Of a stretch of DNA of 64,000 nt, positions 36,135 through 46,463 are shown piece by piece. Source of the DNA: Roseibium album (GTDB taxonomy: Bacteria; Pseudomonadota; Alphaproteobacteria; Rhizobiales; Stappiaceae); the NCBI RefSeq assembly GCF_001404515.1, contig NZ_CXWE01000006.1, forward strand, positions 496,001 to 560,000, given 5' to 3'. The notes below the pieces were generated by a model. It worked only from the letters and a program-made list of their open reading frames with translations, ran no database searches and was not told the DNA's origin. The position numbers and the translations under genes are program-made. The first letter of the stretch is position 1. Each line of letters begins with the position of its first letter.

Positions 36135-37079
36135 ATGAAGGTTGCAAACAGAAGAAGAATACTTGTTACGGGTGGGGCAGGTTTCTTGGGATCTCACCTT
36201 TGTGAACGGTTGCTCAACAGCCGCAATGATGTCCTGTGCATCGACAACCTCTACAGCAGCACGAAAGACAACATCGTACATCTGCTCTCGAACCCGAATT
36301 TCGAGTTTCAAAGACATGATGTGACGTTTCCTGTCTATCTCGAAGTCGACGAGATCTACAATCTCGCCTGTCCGGCCTCTCCAATTCACTATCAGCGAGA
36401 TCCCGTGCAGACGACAAAAACCAGCGTTCACGGCGCCATCAACATGCTGGGGCTCGCAAAACGGACCAAGGCGCGTATTTTTCAGGCGTCGACAAGTGAA
36501 GTCTACGGTGACCCGGAAGTGCATCCCCAGACCGAAGACTACTGGGGCCGTGTCAACCCGATTGGCGTTCGCTCCTGTTATGACGAGGGCAAACGCTGCG
36601 CGGAAACACTCTTCTTCGACTATCACCGTCAACATGGGCTTGAGATCAAAGTGGCCCGGATCTTCAACACATATGGCCCGCGCATGCATCCGAACGATGG
36701 CAGGGTTGTCAGTAATTTTATCGTTCAGGCGCTCCAGGGAAACGACATCACCATTTATGGTGATGGTCTGCAGACCCGTAGTTTCTGTTACGTCGACGAC
36801 CTGATTGACGGTTTTGTCAGCCTGATGTCGTCACCAAGGGACCTGACGGGCCCCGTCAATCTTGGAAACCCATCCGAATTCACCATTCGCGAACTCGCGG
36901 AGACCGTGATTGAGCTTGTCGGGGGTGCGTCCAGACTGGTTTTCCGCCCACTCCCGCACGATGACCCGAAACAAAGGCAACCGGATATCTCGATCGCAAA
37001 AGAACAGCTTGACTGGACCCCGCAAATCCCGCTCAAAGAGGGACTGAAGAATACAATCGCCTATTTCAGGGATTTGTAA
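36135..37079 (+). CDS. UDP-glucuronic acid decarboxylase (extended SDR)
   Basis: A 314-residue NAD-dependent enzyme. The Rossmann motif is [14 protein letters not shown] (residues 9-22), the catalytic Tyr-Lys pair is in [12 protein letters not shown], and [19 protein letters not shown] and the [16 protein letters not shown] motifs are diagnostic of UXS. It makes UDP-xylose from UDP-glucuronate through a 4-keto intermediate. The gene starts about 50 bp after the AT-rich membrane protein and ends five bases before the GT2 gene, so the three are probably one transcript supplying xylose or a derivative for a surface glycan. Confidence 0.93.
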   Translation: MKVANRRRILVTGGAGFLGSHLCERLLNSRNDVLCIDNLYSSTKDNIVHLLSNPNFEFQRHDVTFPVYLEVDEIYNLACPASPIHYQRDPVQTTKTSVHGAINMLGLAKRTKARIFQASTSEVYGDPEVHPQTEDYWGRVNPIGVRSCYDEGKRCAETLFFDYHRQHGLEIKVARIFNTYGPRMHPNDGRVVSNFIVQALQGNDITIYGDGLQTRSFCYVDDLIDGFVSLMSSPRDLTGPVNLGNPSEFTIRELAETVIELVGGASRLVFRPLPHDDPKQRQPDISIAKEQLDWTPQIPLKEGLKNTIAYFRDL

Positions 37080-37084
37080 GCCCA

Positions 37085-38062
37085 ATGATCCCTTCCGACA
37101 CACGCATCGTCATCGTTACTCCGGTTTATGAAGACTTCGAGGCAAGCAGCCGGCTGTTCAAGGAGTTGCAGGCCGAACTTGGAGATAGCGTCTATATTGT
37201 CGCGGTCGACGACGGTTCGGTCAGGCAACCGCTCGATACATCCGGCCTTGACGAGGCTGGAGCAAGAGGCGCCGTTCTCAAACTCAGGAGAAATGTCGGG
37301 CACCAGAAGGCAATTGCAATTGGCCTCGGTTATGTTTCGACGCATGTTCACGCCGGTCAGTCCATTGTCGTAATGGACTCCGATGGCGAGGACCTTCCTG
37401 CCTCAATTCCGCAATTGCTCAAAAGTCTTCAACCCGAACAGGTCGATGTAGTTGTTGCCCGCCGAAAGAGCCGGGTAGAAACACTTCGCTTCAAGACGTT
37501 TTATGCGATCTATAAACGACTGTTCCGCGTCGTGACGGGCAGAACCATCAGTTTCGGCAACTTCATGGCGATGAAACCCGCCGGCGTCAGACGACTGTCG
37601 GCCATGCCTGAACTGTCGATCCATGTTGCATCCGCGGTTCTTGCCTCGAAATTGCGCATTGACACCTGTCCGCTCGATCGCGGCCCCAGATACGCGGGTC
37701 AATCGAAAATGAATTTCGTCGGCCTGGCCCTGCACGGGTTCAAGGGGATGATGGTCTTTGCGGAAGACGTGCTGGTGCGTGTCGGCATCGCTTCCGCGAT
37801 CGTCGCCATCCTGTCCGTGCTTGGCGGCATGACTGCCGTCATGCTCAAGACTATCGGTTATTCGACACCGGGCTGGTTTTCCGTCGCGCTGGGTATCCTG
37901 GTGTTGATGTTCATGCAGACCGGCGTTCTTTCGTTGATGACCCTCATGCTCACTGGCGTCGTGCGAAGTGGTACGGTGACGTCCGAACTCGACTACAGAG
38001 ATTTCATCGAAAAGGTGCTGTTCAGCGCAAAGGCCGGCACCAAGCTCGAAGCTGCCTCCTGA
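37085..38062 (+). CDS. Glycosyltransferase family 2 with C-terminal membrane anchor (DPM1/GtrB-like)
   Basis: A 325-residue protein. The GT-A domain, residues 1-220, has IVTPVYEDFEASSRLFKELQ, VAVDDGS, VMDSDGEDLPASIPQLL and SFGNFMAMKPAGVRRL. Two membrane helices follow at about 235-260 and 265-295. This layout matches polyprenyl-phosphate glycosyltransferases that load a sugar onto undecaprenyl phosphate at the membrane. The sugar may be the pentose from the upstream decarboxylase (inference). It ends about 80 bp before a small membrane protein gene. Confidence 0.9.
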   Translation: MIPSDTRIVIVTPVYEDFEASSRLFKELQAELGDSVYIVAVDDGSVRQPLDTSGLDEAGARGAVLKLRRNVGHQKAIAIGLGYVSTHVHAGQSIVVMDSDGEDLPASIPQLLKSLQPEQVDVVVARRKSRVETLRFKTFYAIYKRLFRVVTGRTISFGNFMAMKPAGVRRLSAMPELSIHVASAVLASKLRIDTCPLDRGPRYAGQSKMNFVGLALHGFKGMMVFAEDVLVRVGIASAIVAILSVLGGMTAVMLKTIGYSTPGWFSVALGILVLMFMQTGVLSLMTLMLTGVVRSGTVTSELDYRDFIEKVLFSAKAGTKLEAAS

Positions 38063-38139
38063 CCAACGCCTCTCGTTCACGATATCCTCGCAGGGCCGGC
38101 TGGGTCGCGAACACTCAAAATCAAAAGGTAAGTGCACAC

Positions 38140-38757
38140 GTGAAACTCGTTTCCAGCATAATCGCGACGGTGATGTTCATCGCGCTGCTTCTTGTCACCT
38201 ACTGCATACACATCTGGTATTTCCCGGTAAACGTCGTCTTCTACGCCTCGATTACCGACGCCTTTATCGCAGCAATCCTTGCAGCTGCGGTCCTGTTCTT
38301 CACGGGCTTGTTCTCCAGGCTTGGGGGCTTTGAAAAAAGTCAGCTGGTCGCGATATGGCTACTTGGCGGATACGCATTCGCGATATCCATCCCGACCGTG
38401 ATAGACCGCTCGCTTTCCTTCTACATTCTGGAAAAGCTCGAACAGCGCGGCGGAGCAATTCTTGTCGACCGGTTCGAAGACGTGTTCACGAAGGAATATA
38501 TGAGCGAATATCGGCTTGTCGACGTTCGTCTTACGGAACAGGAATCATCAGGAACAATCGAGATAAAGAATGGTTGCGTCCTACTAACCGAACGGGGACG
38601 GACAATCATCTTGGTAAGTAATTTTTTCCGCTCGCATCTCTTGCCACAACAGCGTTTGTTGCGTGGTGAATATACGGACGACCTGACAAATCCCTTCAGG
38701 GAGAGCATCGAGGCTCCAGACTACTCATGTGGCCCATCGCTCGACAATAGCAACTAG
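38140..38757 (+). CDS. Hypothetical membrane protein
   Basis: A 205-residue protein starting with GTG, with three predicted helices in the N-terminal 95 residues (VSSIIATVMFIALLLVTYCI, FYASITDAFIAAILAAAVLF, LVAIWLLGGYAFAISIPTVI). A polar C-terminal domain of about 110 residues follows (LVDRFEDVFTKEYMSEYRLV). No family was recognised. It is the last gene of the glycan module and is followed by a strong bidirectional terminator. Export, anchoring or modification are all possible, with no evidence for any. Confidence 0.65.
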   Translation: MKLVSSIIATVMFIALLLVTYCIHIWYFPVNVVFYASITDAFIAAILAAAVLFFTGLFSRLGGFEKSQLVAIWLLGGYAFAISIPTVIDRSLSFYILEKLEQRGGAILVDRFEDVFTKEYMSEYRLVDVRLTEQESSGTIEIKNGCVLLTERGRTIILVSNFFRSHLLPQQRLLRGEYTDDLTNPFRESIEAPDYSCGPSLDNSN

Positions 38758-38799
38758 AGCGCTCTCATTTCACGCAACACCTATCGGCACAAACAAAAA

Positions 38800-38835
38800 G
38801 GCGCGGCAATCGGTTTTCCAACCAATTGCCGCGCC
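38800..38835 (-). terminator. Bidirectional rho-independent terminator (after the pyrophosphatase and the plus-strand module)
   Basis: GGCGCGGCAATCGGTT and AACCAATTGCCGCGCC form a 15-of-16 bp stem with a short loop. On the minus strand it is followed by a TTTTTG run, fitting termination of the pyrophosphatase transcript. An ATTTTT run on the plus strand supports termination in both directions. Confidence 0.9.
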
Positions 38836-38885
38836 AATTTTTCAACTTTTTCGTGCCAGGGCCGCATGTGGCCCGAACAGCAGCG

Positions 38886-41024
38886 TCAGTGCGCCAGAAT
38901 GGCCAGCAACAGCAGCGCCATGATGTTGGTGATCTTGATCATCGGGTTCACCGCGGGTCCGGCTGTGTCCTTGTAGGGATCACCAACCGTGTCACCGGTC
39001 ACCGACGCCTTGTGCGCCTCGCTGCCCTTTTGATGGGTCACGCCATCCTTGTCGGTAAATCCGTCCTCAAAGGATTTCTTGGCATTGTCCCAGGCACCGC
39101 CGCCTGCCGTCATCGAGATGGCCACGAAAAGGCCCGTCACGATCACGCCGAGAAGCATCGCACCCAATGCCGCGAACGCATCAGCCGGTGTCGCCACCGC
39201 ACGCACGACGAGGAAGACGAAAATCGGTGACAGGACCGGAAGCAGCGACGGAATGATCATCTCACGGATCGCCGCTTTCGTAAGCATGTCGACAGCCCGG
39301 CCATAGTCTGGCCGTTCTGTTCCCTCCATGATGCCCGGCTTCTCCTTGAACTGGCGGCGGACTTCTTCCACCACCGCTCCGGCGGCACGGCCGACGGCCG
39401 TCATGGAAATACCGCCGAAGAGATAGGGCAGCAATCCACCGAAGAGCAATCCGGCCACAACATAGGGGTTGGACAGGGTGAACAGCGTATCGACGTTGAT
39501 ACCTGCAAAGATCGAGCCTTCGACAGCTGTGCTGGAGAAGTATCTCAGATCCTCCGTGTAGGCGGCGAACAGAACCAGAGCGCCAAGTCCGGCAGAACCG
39601 ATTGCGTAGCCCTTGGTGACCGCCTTGGTCGTGTTGCCGACGGCATCGAGGGCATCGGTTGTCGTGCGCACTTCAGCCGGAAGATCAGCCATTTCGGCAA
39701 TGCCACCGGCATTGTCGGTGACCGGACCAAAAGCATCGAGTGCAACGACCATGCCCGCCAGCGCCAACATGGTGGTCACCGCAATGGCAATGCCGAACAG
39801 TCCCGCAAAGCTGTAGGTAACAAGAATGCCGGCGATGATGATGATCGCCGGGAGCGCAGTTGCTTCAAGCGAAACTGCAAGACCCTGGATCACATTGGTG
39901 CCATGACCGGTGACGGAGGCCTGGGCAATTGATCTCACAGGACGGTACTCAGTACCTGTGTAGTATTCTGTCACCCAGATAATCAGGCCGGTAACGACCA
40001 GGCCAGCCACACCGCAGACAAAGAGATCAAATCCGGTGAAGGTTGTTCCGCCGGATGTTGTGTACTCCGTTCCGGCACCGAGCCAGCCGAAGACGATGAT
40101 TGCCAGGGCAACCGCCGACAACACTGCCGTTGCGATAAAGCCCTTGTAGAGCGCTCCCATGATCGAATTGTTCGCGCCGAGCTTGACGAAGAACGTTCCG
40201 ATAATGGAGGTGACAACGCAGCTCGCCCCGATCAGCATCGGCAAAAGCATCAGTTCCAGCGCCTGGGCGCCGGTGAAGAAGATCGACGCAAGAACCATTG
40301 TCGCAACGACGGTCACCGCGTAGGTTTCGAAAAGATCGGCAGCCATGCCGGCACAGTCACCGACATTGTCGCCGACATTGTCCGCGATCGTTGCCGGATT
40401 GCGCGGGTCATCTTCAGGGATCCCCGCTTCGACCTTGCCGACGAGATCCCCGCCTACATCCGCGCCCTTGGTGAAAATACCGCCACCGAGACGTGCAAAG
40501 ATGGAGATCAAGGAGGCACCGAAGCCAAGAGCGACCAGCGCATCAATGACGGTCCGGTCAGTGGATTCGTAACCCATCATTCCGGTCAGAACCGCGTAAT
40601 AGACCGCAACGCCCAGAAGAGCGAGGCCTGCAACCAGAAGACCGGTGACGGCACCGGACTTGAAGGCAATTTCCAGTCCCGCACCAAGGCTCTGACTGGC
40701 GGCCTGTGCGGTGCGAACATTCGCGCGGACCGATACCATCATGCCGATGTATCCGGCGGCACCTGAGAGAATGGCTCCGATGGCAAAACCGATTGCCGCA
40801 GGCCCGGAGAGCAATATCCAGACGAGCACAAAAACGACGGCACCAACGATGGCGATCGTCGTATATTGCCTGTTGAGATAGGCGCTGGCCCCTTCCTGAA
40901 TCGCTTCCGCAATTTCCTGCATACGGGCATTGCCCGCGTCCGCCGCCATGACGGATTGGATTGCCCATGCGCCATACGCAATGGACAAGAGGCCACAAAC
41001 AACGATGATGACAAGCTCGATCAT
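38886..41024 (-). CDS. hppA: Proton-pumping membrane inorganic pyrophosphatase, K+-independent type
   Basis: A 712-residue protein with about 16 membrane helices. Catalytic motifs are [40 protein letters not shown] and, near the C-terminus, [20 protein letters not shown] with [17 protein letters not shown]. The [18 protein letters not shown] segment has Lys at the position that is Ala in K+-dependent enzymes, so it should pump H+ without needing K+. It hydrolyses pyrophosphate to build proton-motive force. A TTGACG/TGATAT promoter lies about 100 bp upstream, and a GGGAGGAAG site precedes the ATG. Confidence 0.97.
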   Translation of the reverse strand: MIELVIIVVCGLLSIAYGAWAIQSVMAADAGNARMQEIAEAIQEGASAYLNRQYTTIAIVGAVVFVLVWILLSGPAAIGFAIGAILSGAAGYIGMMVSVRANVRTAQAASQSLGAGLEIAFKSGAVTGLLVAGLALLGVAVYYAVLTGMMGYESTDRTVIDALVALGFGASLISIFARLGGGIFTKGADVGGDLVGKVEAGIPEDDPRNPATIADNVGDNVGDCAGMAADLFETYAVTVVATMVLASIFFTGAQALELMLLPMLIGASCVVTSIIGTFFVKLGANNSIMGALYKGFIATAVLSAVALAIIVFGWLGAGTEYTTSGGTTFTGFDLFVCGVAGLVVTGLIIWVTEYYTGTEYRPVRSIAQASVTGHGTNVIQGLAVSLEATALPAIIIIAGILVTYSFAGLFGIAIAVTTMLALAGMVVALDAFGPVTDNAGGIAEMADLPAEVRTTTDALDAVGNTTKAVTKGYAIGSAGLGALVLFAAYTEDLRYFSSTAVEGSIFAGINVDTLFTLSNPYVVAGLLFGGLLPYLFGGISMTAVGRAAGAVVEEVRRQFKEKPGIMEGTERPDYGRAVDMLTKAAIREMIIPSLLPVLSPIFVFLVVRAVATPADAFAALGAMLLGVIVTGLFVAISMTAGGGAWDNAKKSFEDGFTDKDGVTHQKGSEAHKASVTGDTVGDPYKDTAGPAVNPMIKITNIMALLLLAILAH

Positions 41025-41117
41025 ACTTCCTCCCAGGGCTGCGGCGAGCTGTTTTTATTGTTGTTTTCCCGCCAAACTGCACCTCACGCAATTTCCTCAG
41101 CGTGAGGAGAGCACACG

Positions 41118-41145
41118 ATATCAACAAAGCAGAGCGCTTCGTCAA
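41118..41145 (-). promoter_or_regulatory. Candidate sigma-70 promoter of the pyrophosphatase gene
   Basis: On the minus strand TTGACG (41140-41145) and TGATAT (41118-41123) are separated by 16 bases, about 95 bases before the ATG. Confidence 0.45.
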
Positions 41146-41241
41146 GCTCTCATATGGTTTAATTCAGCTCTTCCGTTACGGTAAAAAATGGTGCAACGCG
41201 GTATTTTTGCTGCACTGACGAAATGGAATTCCAAAGAATCT

Positions 41242-42465
41242 TTAAGCGGTTGTAACTGCTTTCCTTTCACTCAGCACCAGCCAGACAAGCAATCCGATGC
41301 AAATGACAACAAAAGGAAAAACCAGCACATTTACCGTTCCCCAACCGAAAGCATTCAGCAGTGCTCCCGATGAAAACGAGGCAGCAGCAACGAATCCGAA
41401 GACCAGAAAATCGTTGACCGCCTGCACCAGATTGCGCTCTTCGGGCCGGTAAGTGTCGGTCAGCATCGCCGTTGCACCGATGAAACCGAAGTTCCAGCCA
41501 AGTCCCAGCAGAACAAGTGCGGTCCAGAAATGTGCCAATTCGATCCCCATCAGTGCCACGATCGAACAGCCTGCAAGCAGCGCCAGTCCGATGGAAACGA
41601 TGCGCTCCTTGCCGAAGCGGGCAATCAGGTTTCCGGTGAAGAAACTCGGTCCGAACATGGCGAGCACGTGCCACTGGATCCCGAGTGCAGCGTCGGTTTC
41701 GGTAAGGCCGCAGGCAATCATGGCGAGCGGTGTTGCCGTCATGACCAGGCTCATGAGCGCGTAGGAGCAGATCCCGCAGGCTGCCGCGACAATAAACCTT
41801 GGCTGCGCCATGATTTGCAGCAGCGGGCGGCCACCGGCATGCGACCTGTTCCGGCGCGGCGGCTTGGGGATCTTGATGAAGGCAAGCAAGAAGAGCGCGA
41901 TGAGGCCGAGGCCTGCCTGCGCAAGATAGGTACCGGCAAACAGGATCGGCGCAAACATGTCCTTTGTTGCGATCACCGTCTGCGGCCCGACGACACCCGC
42001 CAGAACGCCTCCGGCCAGAACCCAGGAAATGGCTTTCGGCTTGAAGGCATCACTTGCTGTATCTGCAGCGGCAAACCGGTACTGCTGAACGAACGCGCCG
42101 GCAAAGCCACCTATTGAGCAGGCCAGTGCAAACAAAAGGAAATTGTCGCGAAAGACGGCAAATGATGCCAGCAGGCCGGACAGCACGCCGAGAACTGCGG
42201 CTCCCGTGAACCCGGCCCTGCGGCCGAACCTGCGCATGATCATGCCGGCCGGTATCGTACCGAACGCAGTGCCTAGAACCATGGTTGATACAGGCAGGGT
42301 TGCGAGTGACTTGTCCGCATCGAGCATCATGTAGCCGATAAGCGGCCCCGTCGCGATCACGATGGAAGCCGATGCTCCGCCGAGTGCCTGCGCCAATGCC
42401 AGAAGCACGGCATTTCGTTTTGCCAGGCGATCATCGACAAAGGGTTCCGTCGTTGCGGTCGTCAT
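41242..42465 (-). CDS. MFS family transporter
   Basis: A 407-residue protein with 12 predicted membrane helices. Family loops include GMIMRRFGRRAGFTGAAVLG between helices 2 and 3, and a short basic central loop (KIPKPPRRNRSHAGG). It likely exports or imports a small solute by secondary transport; the substrate cannot be predicted. The gene runs in the same direction as the thiL-glyA block but is separated from thiL by about 120 bp, and from the pyrophosphatase gene by about 215 bp. Confidence 0.88.
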   Translation of the reverse strand: MTTATTEPFVDDRLAKRNAVLLALAQALGGASASIVIATGPLIGYMMLDADKSLATLPVSTMVLGTAFGTIPAGMIMRRFGRRAGFTGAAVLGVLSGLLASFAVFRDNFLLFALACSIGGFAGAFVQQYRFAAADTASDAFKPKAISWVLAGGVLAGVVGPQTVIATKDMFAPILFAGTYLAQAGLGLIALFLLAFIKIPKPPRRNRSHAGGRPLLQIMAQPRFIVAAACGICSYALMSLVMTATPLAMIACGLTETDAALGIQWHVLAMFGPSFFTGNLIARFGKERIVSIGLALLAGCSIVALMGIELAHFWTALVLLGLGWNFGFIGATAMLTDTYRPEERNLVQAVNDFLVFGFVAAASFSSGALLNAFGWGTVNVLVFPFVVICIGLLVWLVLSERKAVTTA

Positions 42466-42583
42466 TTTTCAGATCTCGGGATTGGCCGGTTGCGGCTCAA
42501 GATGAAGTGGAGACAACCGGTATCACGACTGGAGCGTTTCGTAAAACCCCGGGCCAGAACGATCTCAAAGCTGGAAAAAGCCG

Positions 42584-43582
42584 TCAGAAATGGCGGAAGC
42601 CGGACCCGCTCTCAAGTTTCATGGGACGCCCGTTTTCAATGAGTTTCACCTTGCCGGCGCTGCTCGTAACCACCCCAATCGCGGTGACAGGACAACCGGA
42701 TTCCGCTGCTTTTTCTGCAAATTCCGACGCAACAGCAGACGGCACCGACGCAAGTATCTCATAGTCATCGCCGCCATTCAGACACTGGGCAAAGACATCC
42801 GGCACCGTCTCTTTCATCCGTTGCAGTGCTGAGGATATCGGGACACTTGACATTTCGATTTCAAACCCGACCCCGGAGGCCCGTGCCATGTGACTGCAAT
42901 CGGCGAAAAGGCCGTCAGAAACGTCCATGGCTGCAGTGGCATATCTGGTGAGCAGGCCGGATAGGGCTGTCCTTGGCCGCGGCAATAGATACCTGTCCAG
43001 AATGTGACGCTCTTCTGCCCCGTCAAGCGATGCGTTGCCGCAAAAACTATGGTCGAGCCGCGCCTTCAGACCGGCGGCGGCGTCTCCGATGGTCCCCGAA
43101 ACGAAAACCAAATCACCCGCATTCGCACCGGACCGACGCACTGTCTTGCCGGCTTCCGCTTCCCCAATGGCGGTGATCGATATCTGAAGACCGCTTCCCG
43201 ACCGGATGGTGTCGCCACCGAGCAGTTGGACATTGTAGGCTGACTGATCGGCGGTCAGACCCGAGCAGAACCGCCCCAGCCAATTCGCCGTCCAGTCGGA
43301 CGGCAAGGCAAGACCCAACAGATATCCCCGTGGCCTGGCGCCTTTTGCCGCAAGATCGGAAAGGTTGACCCTCAGCGCTTTTGCGGCGATTGCCTCTGGC
43401 GCGTCATGTGCAAAGAAATGAACGCCGGATGCAAGCACATCCTTCGTCAGGACAAGATCATAACCGGGTCTGGGAGAAAGTACGGCGGCATCGTCCGTCA
43501 ACCCAAGGCTGCCCGGATCCTTCGCAAGCGGCGCGAAGTATGTCCTGATGAGTTCAAATTCTCCCGGCCGGTCGTCCGCCAT
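42584..43582 (-). CDS. thiL: Thiamine-monophosphate kinase
   Basis: A 332-residue enzyme phosphorylating thiamine phosphate to thiamine diphosphate. Diagnostic segments are GEFELIRTYFAP near the start, LTDDAAVLSPRPGYDLVLT (Mg/ATP site), LRVNLSDLAAKGARPRGYLL, DVSDGLFADCSHM and LNGGDDYEILASVPS. The ATG lies two bases after the nusB stop, so the two are coupled. It ends a block ordered glyA-nrdR-ribD-ribE-ribH-nusB-thiL. Confidence 0.96.
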   Translation of the reverse strand: MADDRPGEFELIRTYFAPLAKDPGSLGLTDDAAVLSPRPGYDLVLTKDVLASGVHFFAHDAPEAIAAKALRVNLSDLAAKGARPRGYLLGLALPSDWTANWLGRFCSGLTADQSAYNVQLLGGDTIRSGSGLQISITAIGEAEAGKTVRRSGANAGDLVFVSGTIGDAAAGLKARLDHSFCGNASLDGAEERHILDRYLLPRPRTALSGLLTRYATAAMDVSDGLFADCSHMARASGVGFEIEMSSVPISSALQRMKETVPDVFAQCLNGGDDYEILASVPSAVASEFAEKAAESGCPVTAIGVVTSSAGKVKLIENGRPMKLESGSGFRHF

Positions 43583-43584
43583 GA

Positions 43585-44103
43585 TCAGGAGGCGCCGTCC
43601 GCCTTGCCGGTATCGAACTCGGCATTGCGCAACTCGTGAGCAAGCCTGTCCAGCACACCGTTCACGAGGCCCGGCTCATCATTTTCAAAGAATGCCTTCG
43701 CAACGTCAATGTACTCGGAAATGATGACTTTCGCCGGCACATCCTTGCGGCGCAGCAGCTCATAGGATCCAGAGCGCAGGATTGCGCGCAACAGGCTATC
43801 GATACGTTTCAGCGGCCAATCTTCGGTCAGTGCGGTGTGGATGAAAGGGTCCAGAAACTTCTGGTCCTCGACCACACCGGCGAGGATCTGCTTGAACCAC
43901 TGTTCGTCGGCATCACGGTATTGCGCGCCATCAATCTCCTTGCCGAGACGAAAGGCGGTAAATTCGCTCACGACGTTTGCGAGCGATGCACCGCCCACGT
44001 CCATCTGATAAAGCGCCTGAACCGCAGCAAGGCGCGCAACGCCGCGCTTGTTGGCGGGGCGCACAGTCTTAGCCGGATTTTCCGGGTCGGCCTTTCCGGT
44101 CAT
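43585..44103 (-). CDS. nusB: Transcription antitermination factor NusB
   Basis: A 172-residue all-helical NusB protein. The N-terminal Arg-rich RNA-binding part reads [20 protein letters not shown] and the C-terminal conserved block [31 protein letters not shown]. It acts with NusE in rRNA antitermination. It is placed between ribH and thiL with gaps of only a few bases, the usual organisation in this group. Confidence 0.95.
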   Translation of the reverse strand: MTGKADPENPAKTVRPANKRGVARLAAVQALYQMDVGGASLANVVSEFTAFRLGKEIDGAQYRDADEQWFKQILAGVVEDQKFLDPFIHTALTEDWPLKRIDSLLRAILRSGSYELLRRKDVPAKVIISEYIDVAKAFFENDEPGLVNGVLDRLAHELRNAEFDTGKADGAS

Positions 44104-44108
44104 TTTTC

Positions 44109-44558
44109 TTATACTCCAAGCCGTTCGCGCAGTGCGATCATGTCGAGGGCAGCCCTGGCTGCCGCCCCACCCTTGTTCTTGTCACCGACTTTCGCACGTG
44201 CCCACGCCTGCTCATCGTTTTCCACTGTCAGGATGCCATTTCCCACGGCAAGATCCGCATCGACAATGAGGTCCATGATTACCCGGTTCGATTCATTTGC
44301 CACGATGTCGTAGTGCGTCGTCTCGCCTCGGATCACAACTCCAAGCAATACGAAACCATCATATAGAATACCGTCGTTTTCCATCGCGGTCATTGTCATG
44401 GACAGGGCGGCCGGGATTTCGAGAACACCAGGCACCGCAATCCGGTCGCAACTGGCGCCGGCGGCCTCGATTTCCTTGATCGCACCTTCTACCAATGCAT
44501 CGGCAAGGTCGTCATAAAAACGGGCTTCAATGATCAGCAGTTTGGGAGCAGCGCTCAT
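44109..44558 (-). CDS. ribH: 6,7-dimethyl-8-ribityllumazine synthase
   Basis: A 149-residue protein with the lumazine synthase core: [53 protein letters not shown] (with the catalytic His region) and [18 protein letters not shown]. It makes the direct precursor of riboflavin and forms oligomeric shells in the family. It ends five bases before nusB and starts about 150 bp downstream of ribE. Confidence 0.97.
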   Translation of the reverse strand: MSAAPKLLIIEARFYDDLADALVEGAIKEIEAAGASCDRIAVPGVLEIPAALSMTMTAMENDGILYDGFVLLGVVIRGETTHYDIVANESNRVIMDLIVDADLAVGNGILTVENDEQAWARAKVGDKNKGGAAARAALDMIALRERLGV

Positions 44559-44706
44559 GGGTCATGTTTCCATTAGAGGGGCCGCGACAGGAACCACGTC
44601 CATCCCGGTTTGTCCAGTGTCAATCGTGCAGGGCTGCCAGAACCGGACAGCATCAGTGCTTCCGGCTGTCTATACCATCGACGCCGTCAAATACCCCGGG
44701 TCGGCC

Positions 44707-45318
44707 CTAGCCGGTCTTCGAGAATTCCGCAAGACGAGCGGCATACCGGGCCATCATATCCACTTCCAGATTGATTCTGTCACCGAGATGACGATCGGAC
44801 CAGGTTGTCACATCCAGCGTGTGAGGGATCAAAAACACGGAAAACAGAATGCCGCTCACCTCATTGACGGTCAGCGAGGTACCGTCCAGCGCAATCGATC
44901 CTTTTTTTGCAATAAACCGTGCGGTTTCCCTCGGGGCTTCGAACTGGAAGTAAACCGAGTCCGGATGATCTTCGCGTTTAACCACTGTGGCGATACCGTC
45001 GACATGCCCGAGCACCAAATGACCACCAAGTTCCGCACCCAGGGTCAAGGACCGCTCCAGATTGATCCTCTGACCTGCACGCCAGTCCGAGACCGTCGTC
45101 AATGCCAGGGTTTCGGCGGCCGATTCGACATCAAACCAGTTTCCGTCATCACTGTTCGACTTTGCCGTTACCGTGTGACAAACACCTCCACAGGAGATCG
45201 AGGCCCCGATATCGAACGTGTCCGCGTCATAAGACGTGCGAATTCGTGTCCGCTTGCCGGCCGGTATGTTCTCGACCGATAGAATTTCGCCTAGATCGGT
45301 CACAATCCCGGTAAACAT
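44707..45318 (-). CDS. ribE: Riboflavin synthase (alpha subunit)
   Basis: A 203-residue protein built of two repeated lumazine-binding barrels. It starts MFTGIVTDLGEI and has CGGVCHTVTA in the first repeat and LGHVDGIATVV, then LDGTSLTVNEVSG in the second. It dismutates two lumazine molecules to riboflavin. A GAGGAG site before the ATG at 45318 decides the start; a 50-residue longer frame overlaps ribD and is rejected. The stop of ribD lies within two bases of this start. Confidence 0.96.
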   Translation of the reverse strand: MFTGIVTDLGEILSVENIPAGKRTRIRTSYDADTFDIGASISCGGVCHTVTAKSNSDDGNWFDVESAAETLALTTVSDWRAGQRINLERSLTLGAELGGHLVLGHVDGIATVVKREDHPDSVYFQFEAPRETARFIAKKGSIALDGTSLTVNEVSGILFSVFLIPHTLDVTTWSDRHLGDRINLEVDMMARYAARLAEFSKTG

Positions 45319-45319
45319 G

Positions 45320-46444
45320 TCAGGCTCCTCGACGTCTGAGATAAATGTAACGATCAGTATCGAAACTGCCGGCGTCCATACGATCGAATTTGGGATCGGA
45401 AAATACATCCGCAAGAGCAAGGCCATGCAATGCGGGTATTCCCTCGTCGCCGATCTCCAGATCACCGGTCACCACACACAGGTCGTCGACCAGATCCGCC
45501 TCCAGGAAAGACGACGCCATGCGAGCGCCTCCTTCAACCATCACGCTGGTGATTCCCCGTGTCGCGAGCGCGCTCAGAATGACAGCTGGCGCAATGGAAC
45601 AGTCTCCGGCAGGCACTCGAATGACGTTGACCCCCGCCGCGACAAGCACTTCGACATTTTCGGGATCGGCATCGTTTCCACAAACAAGCCAGACAGGAAC
45701 ATCAACGCAGGTCCGCACCAGTTTTGATTCGACCGGAAGGCGGGCACAACGGTCAACGATCACCCTGACGGGCGAACGTTCGTGCAGCCCCGGCAATCTG
45801 CATGTCAGTTGCGGATCATCGGCCAGTGCCGTTCCGGATCCGACAAGAATGGCATCATGTTCCGCCCGAAACCCGTGAACCTTGCGCATGGACAGCGGAC
45901 CCGAGATCTTGACCTGCCCCTCACCTGTGCGTCCGATATAGCCGTCTCTTGAGACCGCCAATTTCAGGAACACGTGAGGGCGCTGCTTGAGCTGTCTCAG
46001 GGTGAAGCCGTGATAAAGAGGCTTGATTTCGCGTTCGCGCACGCCAACCGTAACGTCGATCCCGGCATCGCGGAGCATGCCGACACCCCTGCTGGCAACG
46101 CGCGGGTTGGGGTCTAGCATGCCGACCACAACGCGTCCCACGCCGGCTTCAATCAGTGCCAGAGAACACGGCGGTGTCCGGCCATAGTGCGAACAAGGCT
46201 CCAGCGTCACGTAACAGGTCGCGTCCTTTGCCAGATCGCCTGCTTGGCGGAGCGCATTCACCTCCGCGTGGGCCATGCCCGGGCGGGAAGTAACTCCCCT
46301 GCCGACCAGCACCGATCCATTCTCGCCCTGTCGGACTATCAACGCGGCAACCGACGGATTGGGCCAAACCCGGCCAAGTCCGCGCCGCGCCAGCCGTTCG
46401 GCAGCGGCCATGAAACGCATATCAATCGTATTTTCTGAAATCAT
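45320..46444 (-). CDS. ribD: Bifunctional diaminohydroxyphosphoribosylaminopyrimidine deaminase / 5-amino-6-(5-phosphoribosylamino)uracil reductase
   Basis: A 374-residue bifunctional enzyme of riboflavin synthesis. The N-terminal deaminase domain has the zinc motif HAEVNALRQAG and PCSHYGRTPPC. The C-terminal reductase domain (about 150-370) has RPHVFLKLAVSRDGYIGRTG, DAILVGSGTALADDPQLTCR and VMVEGGARMASSFL. It is coupled to ribE downstream and separated by 19 bp from nrdR upstream. Confidence 0.97.
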   Translation of the reverse strand: MISENTIDMRFMAAAERLARRGLGRVWPNPSVAALIVRQGENGSVLVGRGVTSRPGMAHAEVNALRQAGDLAKDATCYVTLEPCSHYGRTPPCSLALIEAGVGRVVVGMLDPNPRVASRGVGMLRDAGIDVTVGVREREIKPLYHGFTLRQLKQRPHVFLKLAVSRDGYIGRTGEGQVKISGPLSMRKVHGFRAEHDAILVGSGTALADDPQLTCRLPGLHERSPVRVIVDRCARLPVESKLVRTCVDVPVWLVCGNDADPENVEVLVAAGVNVIRVPAGDCSIAPAVILSALATRGITSVMVEGGARMASSFLEADLVDDLCVVTGDLEIGDEGIPALHGLALADVFSDPKFDRMDAGSFDTDRYIYLRRRGA

Positions 46445-46463
46445 CTAGGATCTACAAGAAACG

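Noticed and set aside
44559..46463. FMN riboswitch near the riboflavin genes
   Set aside because: The conserved RFN-element blocks were not seen; ribD and ribE are tightly packed and the ribH-ribE gap lacks the core sequence.
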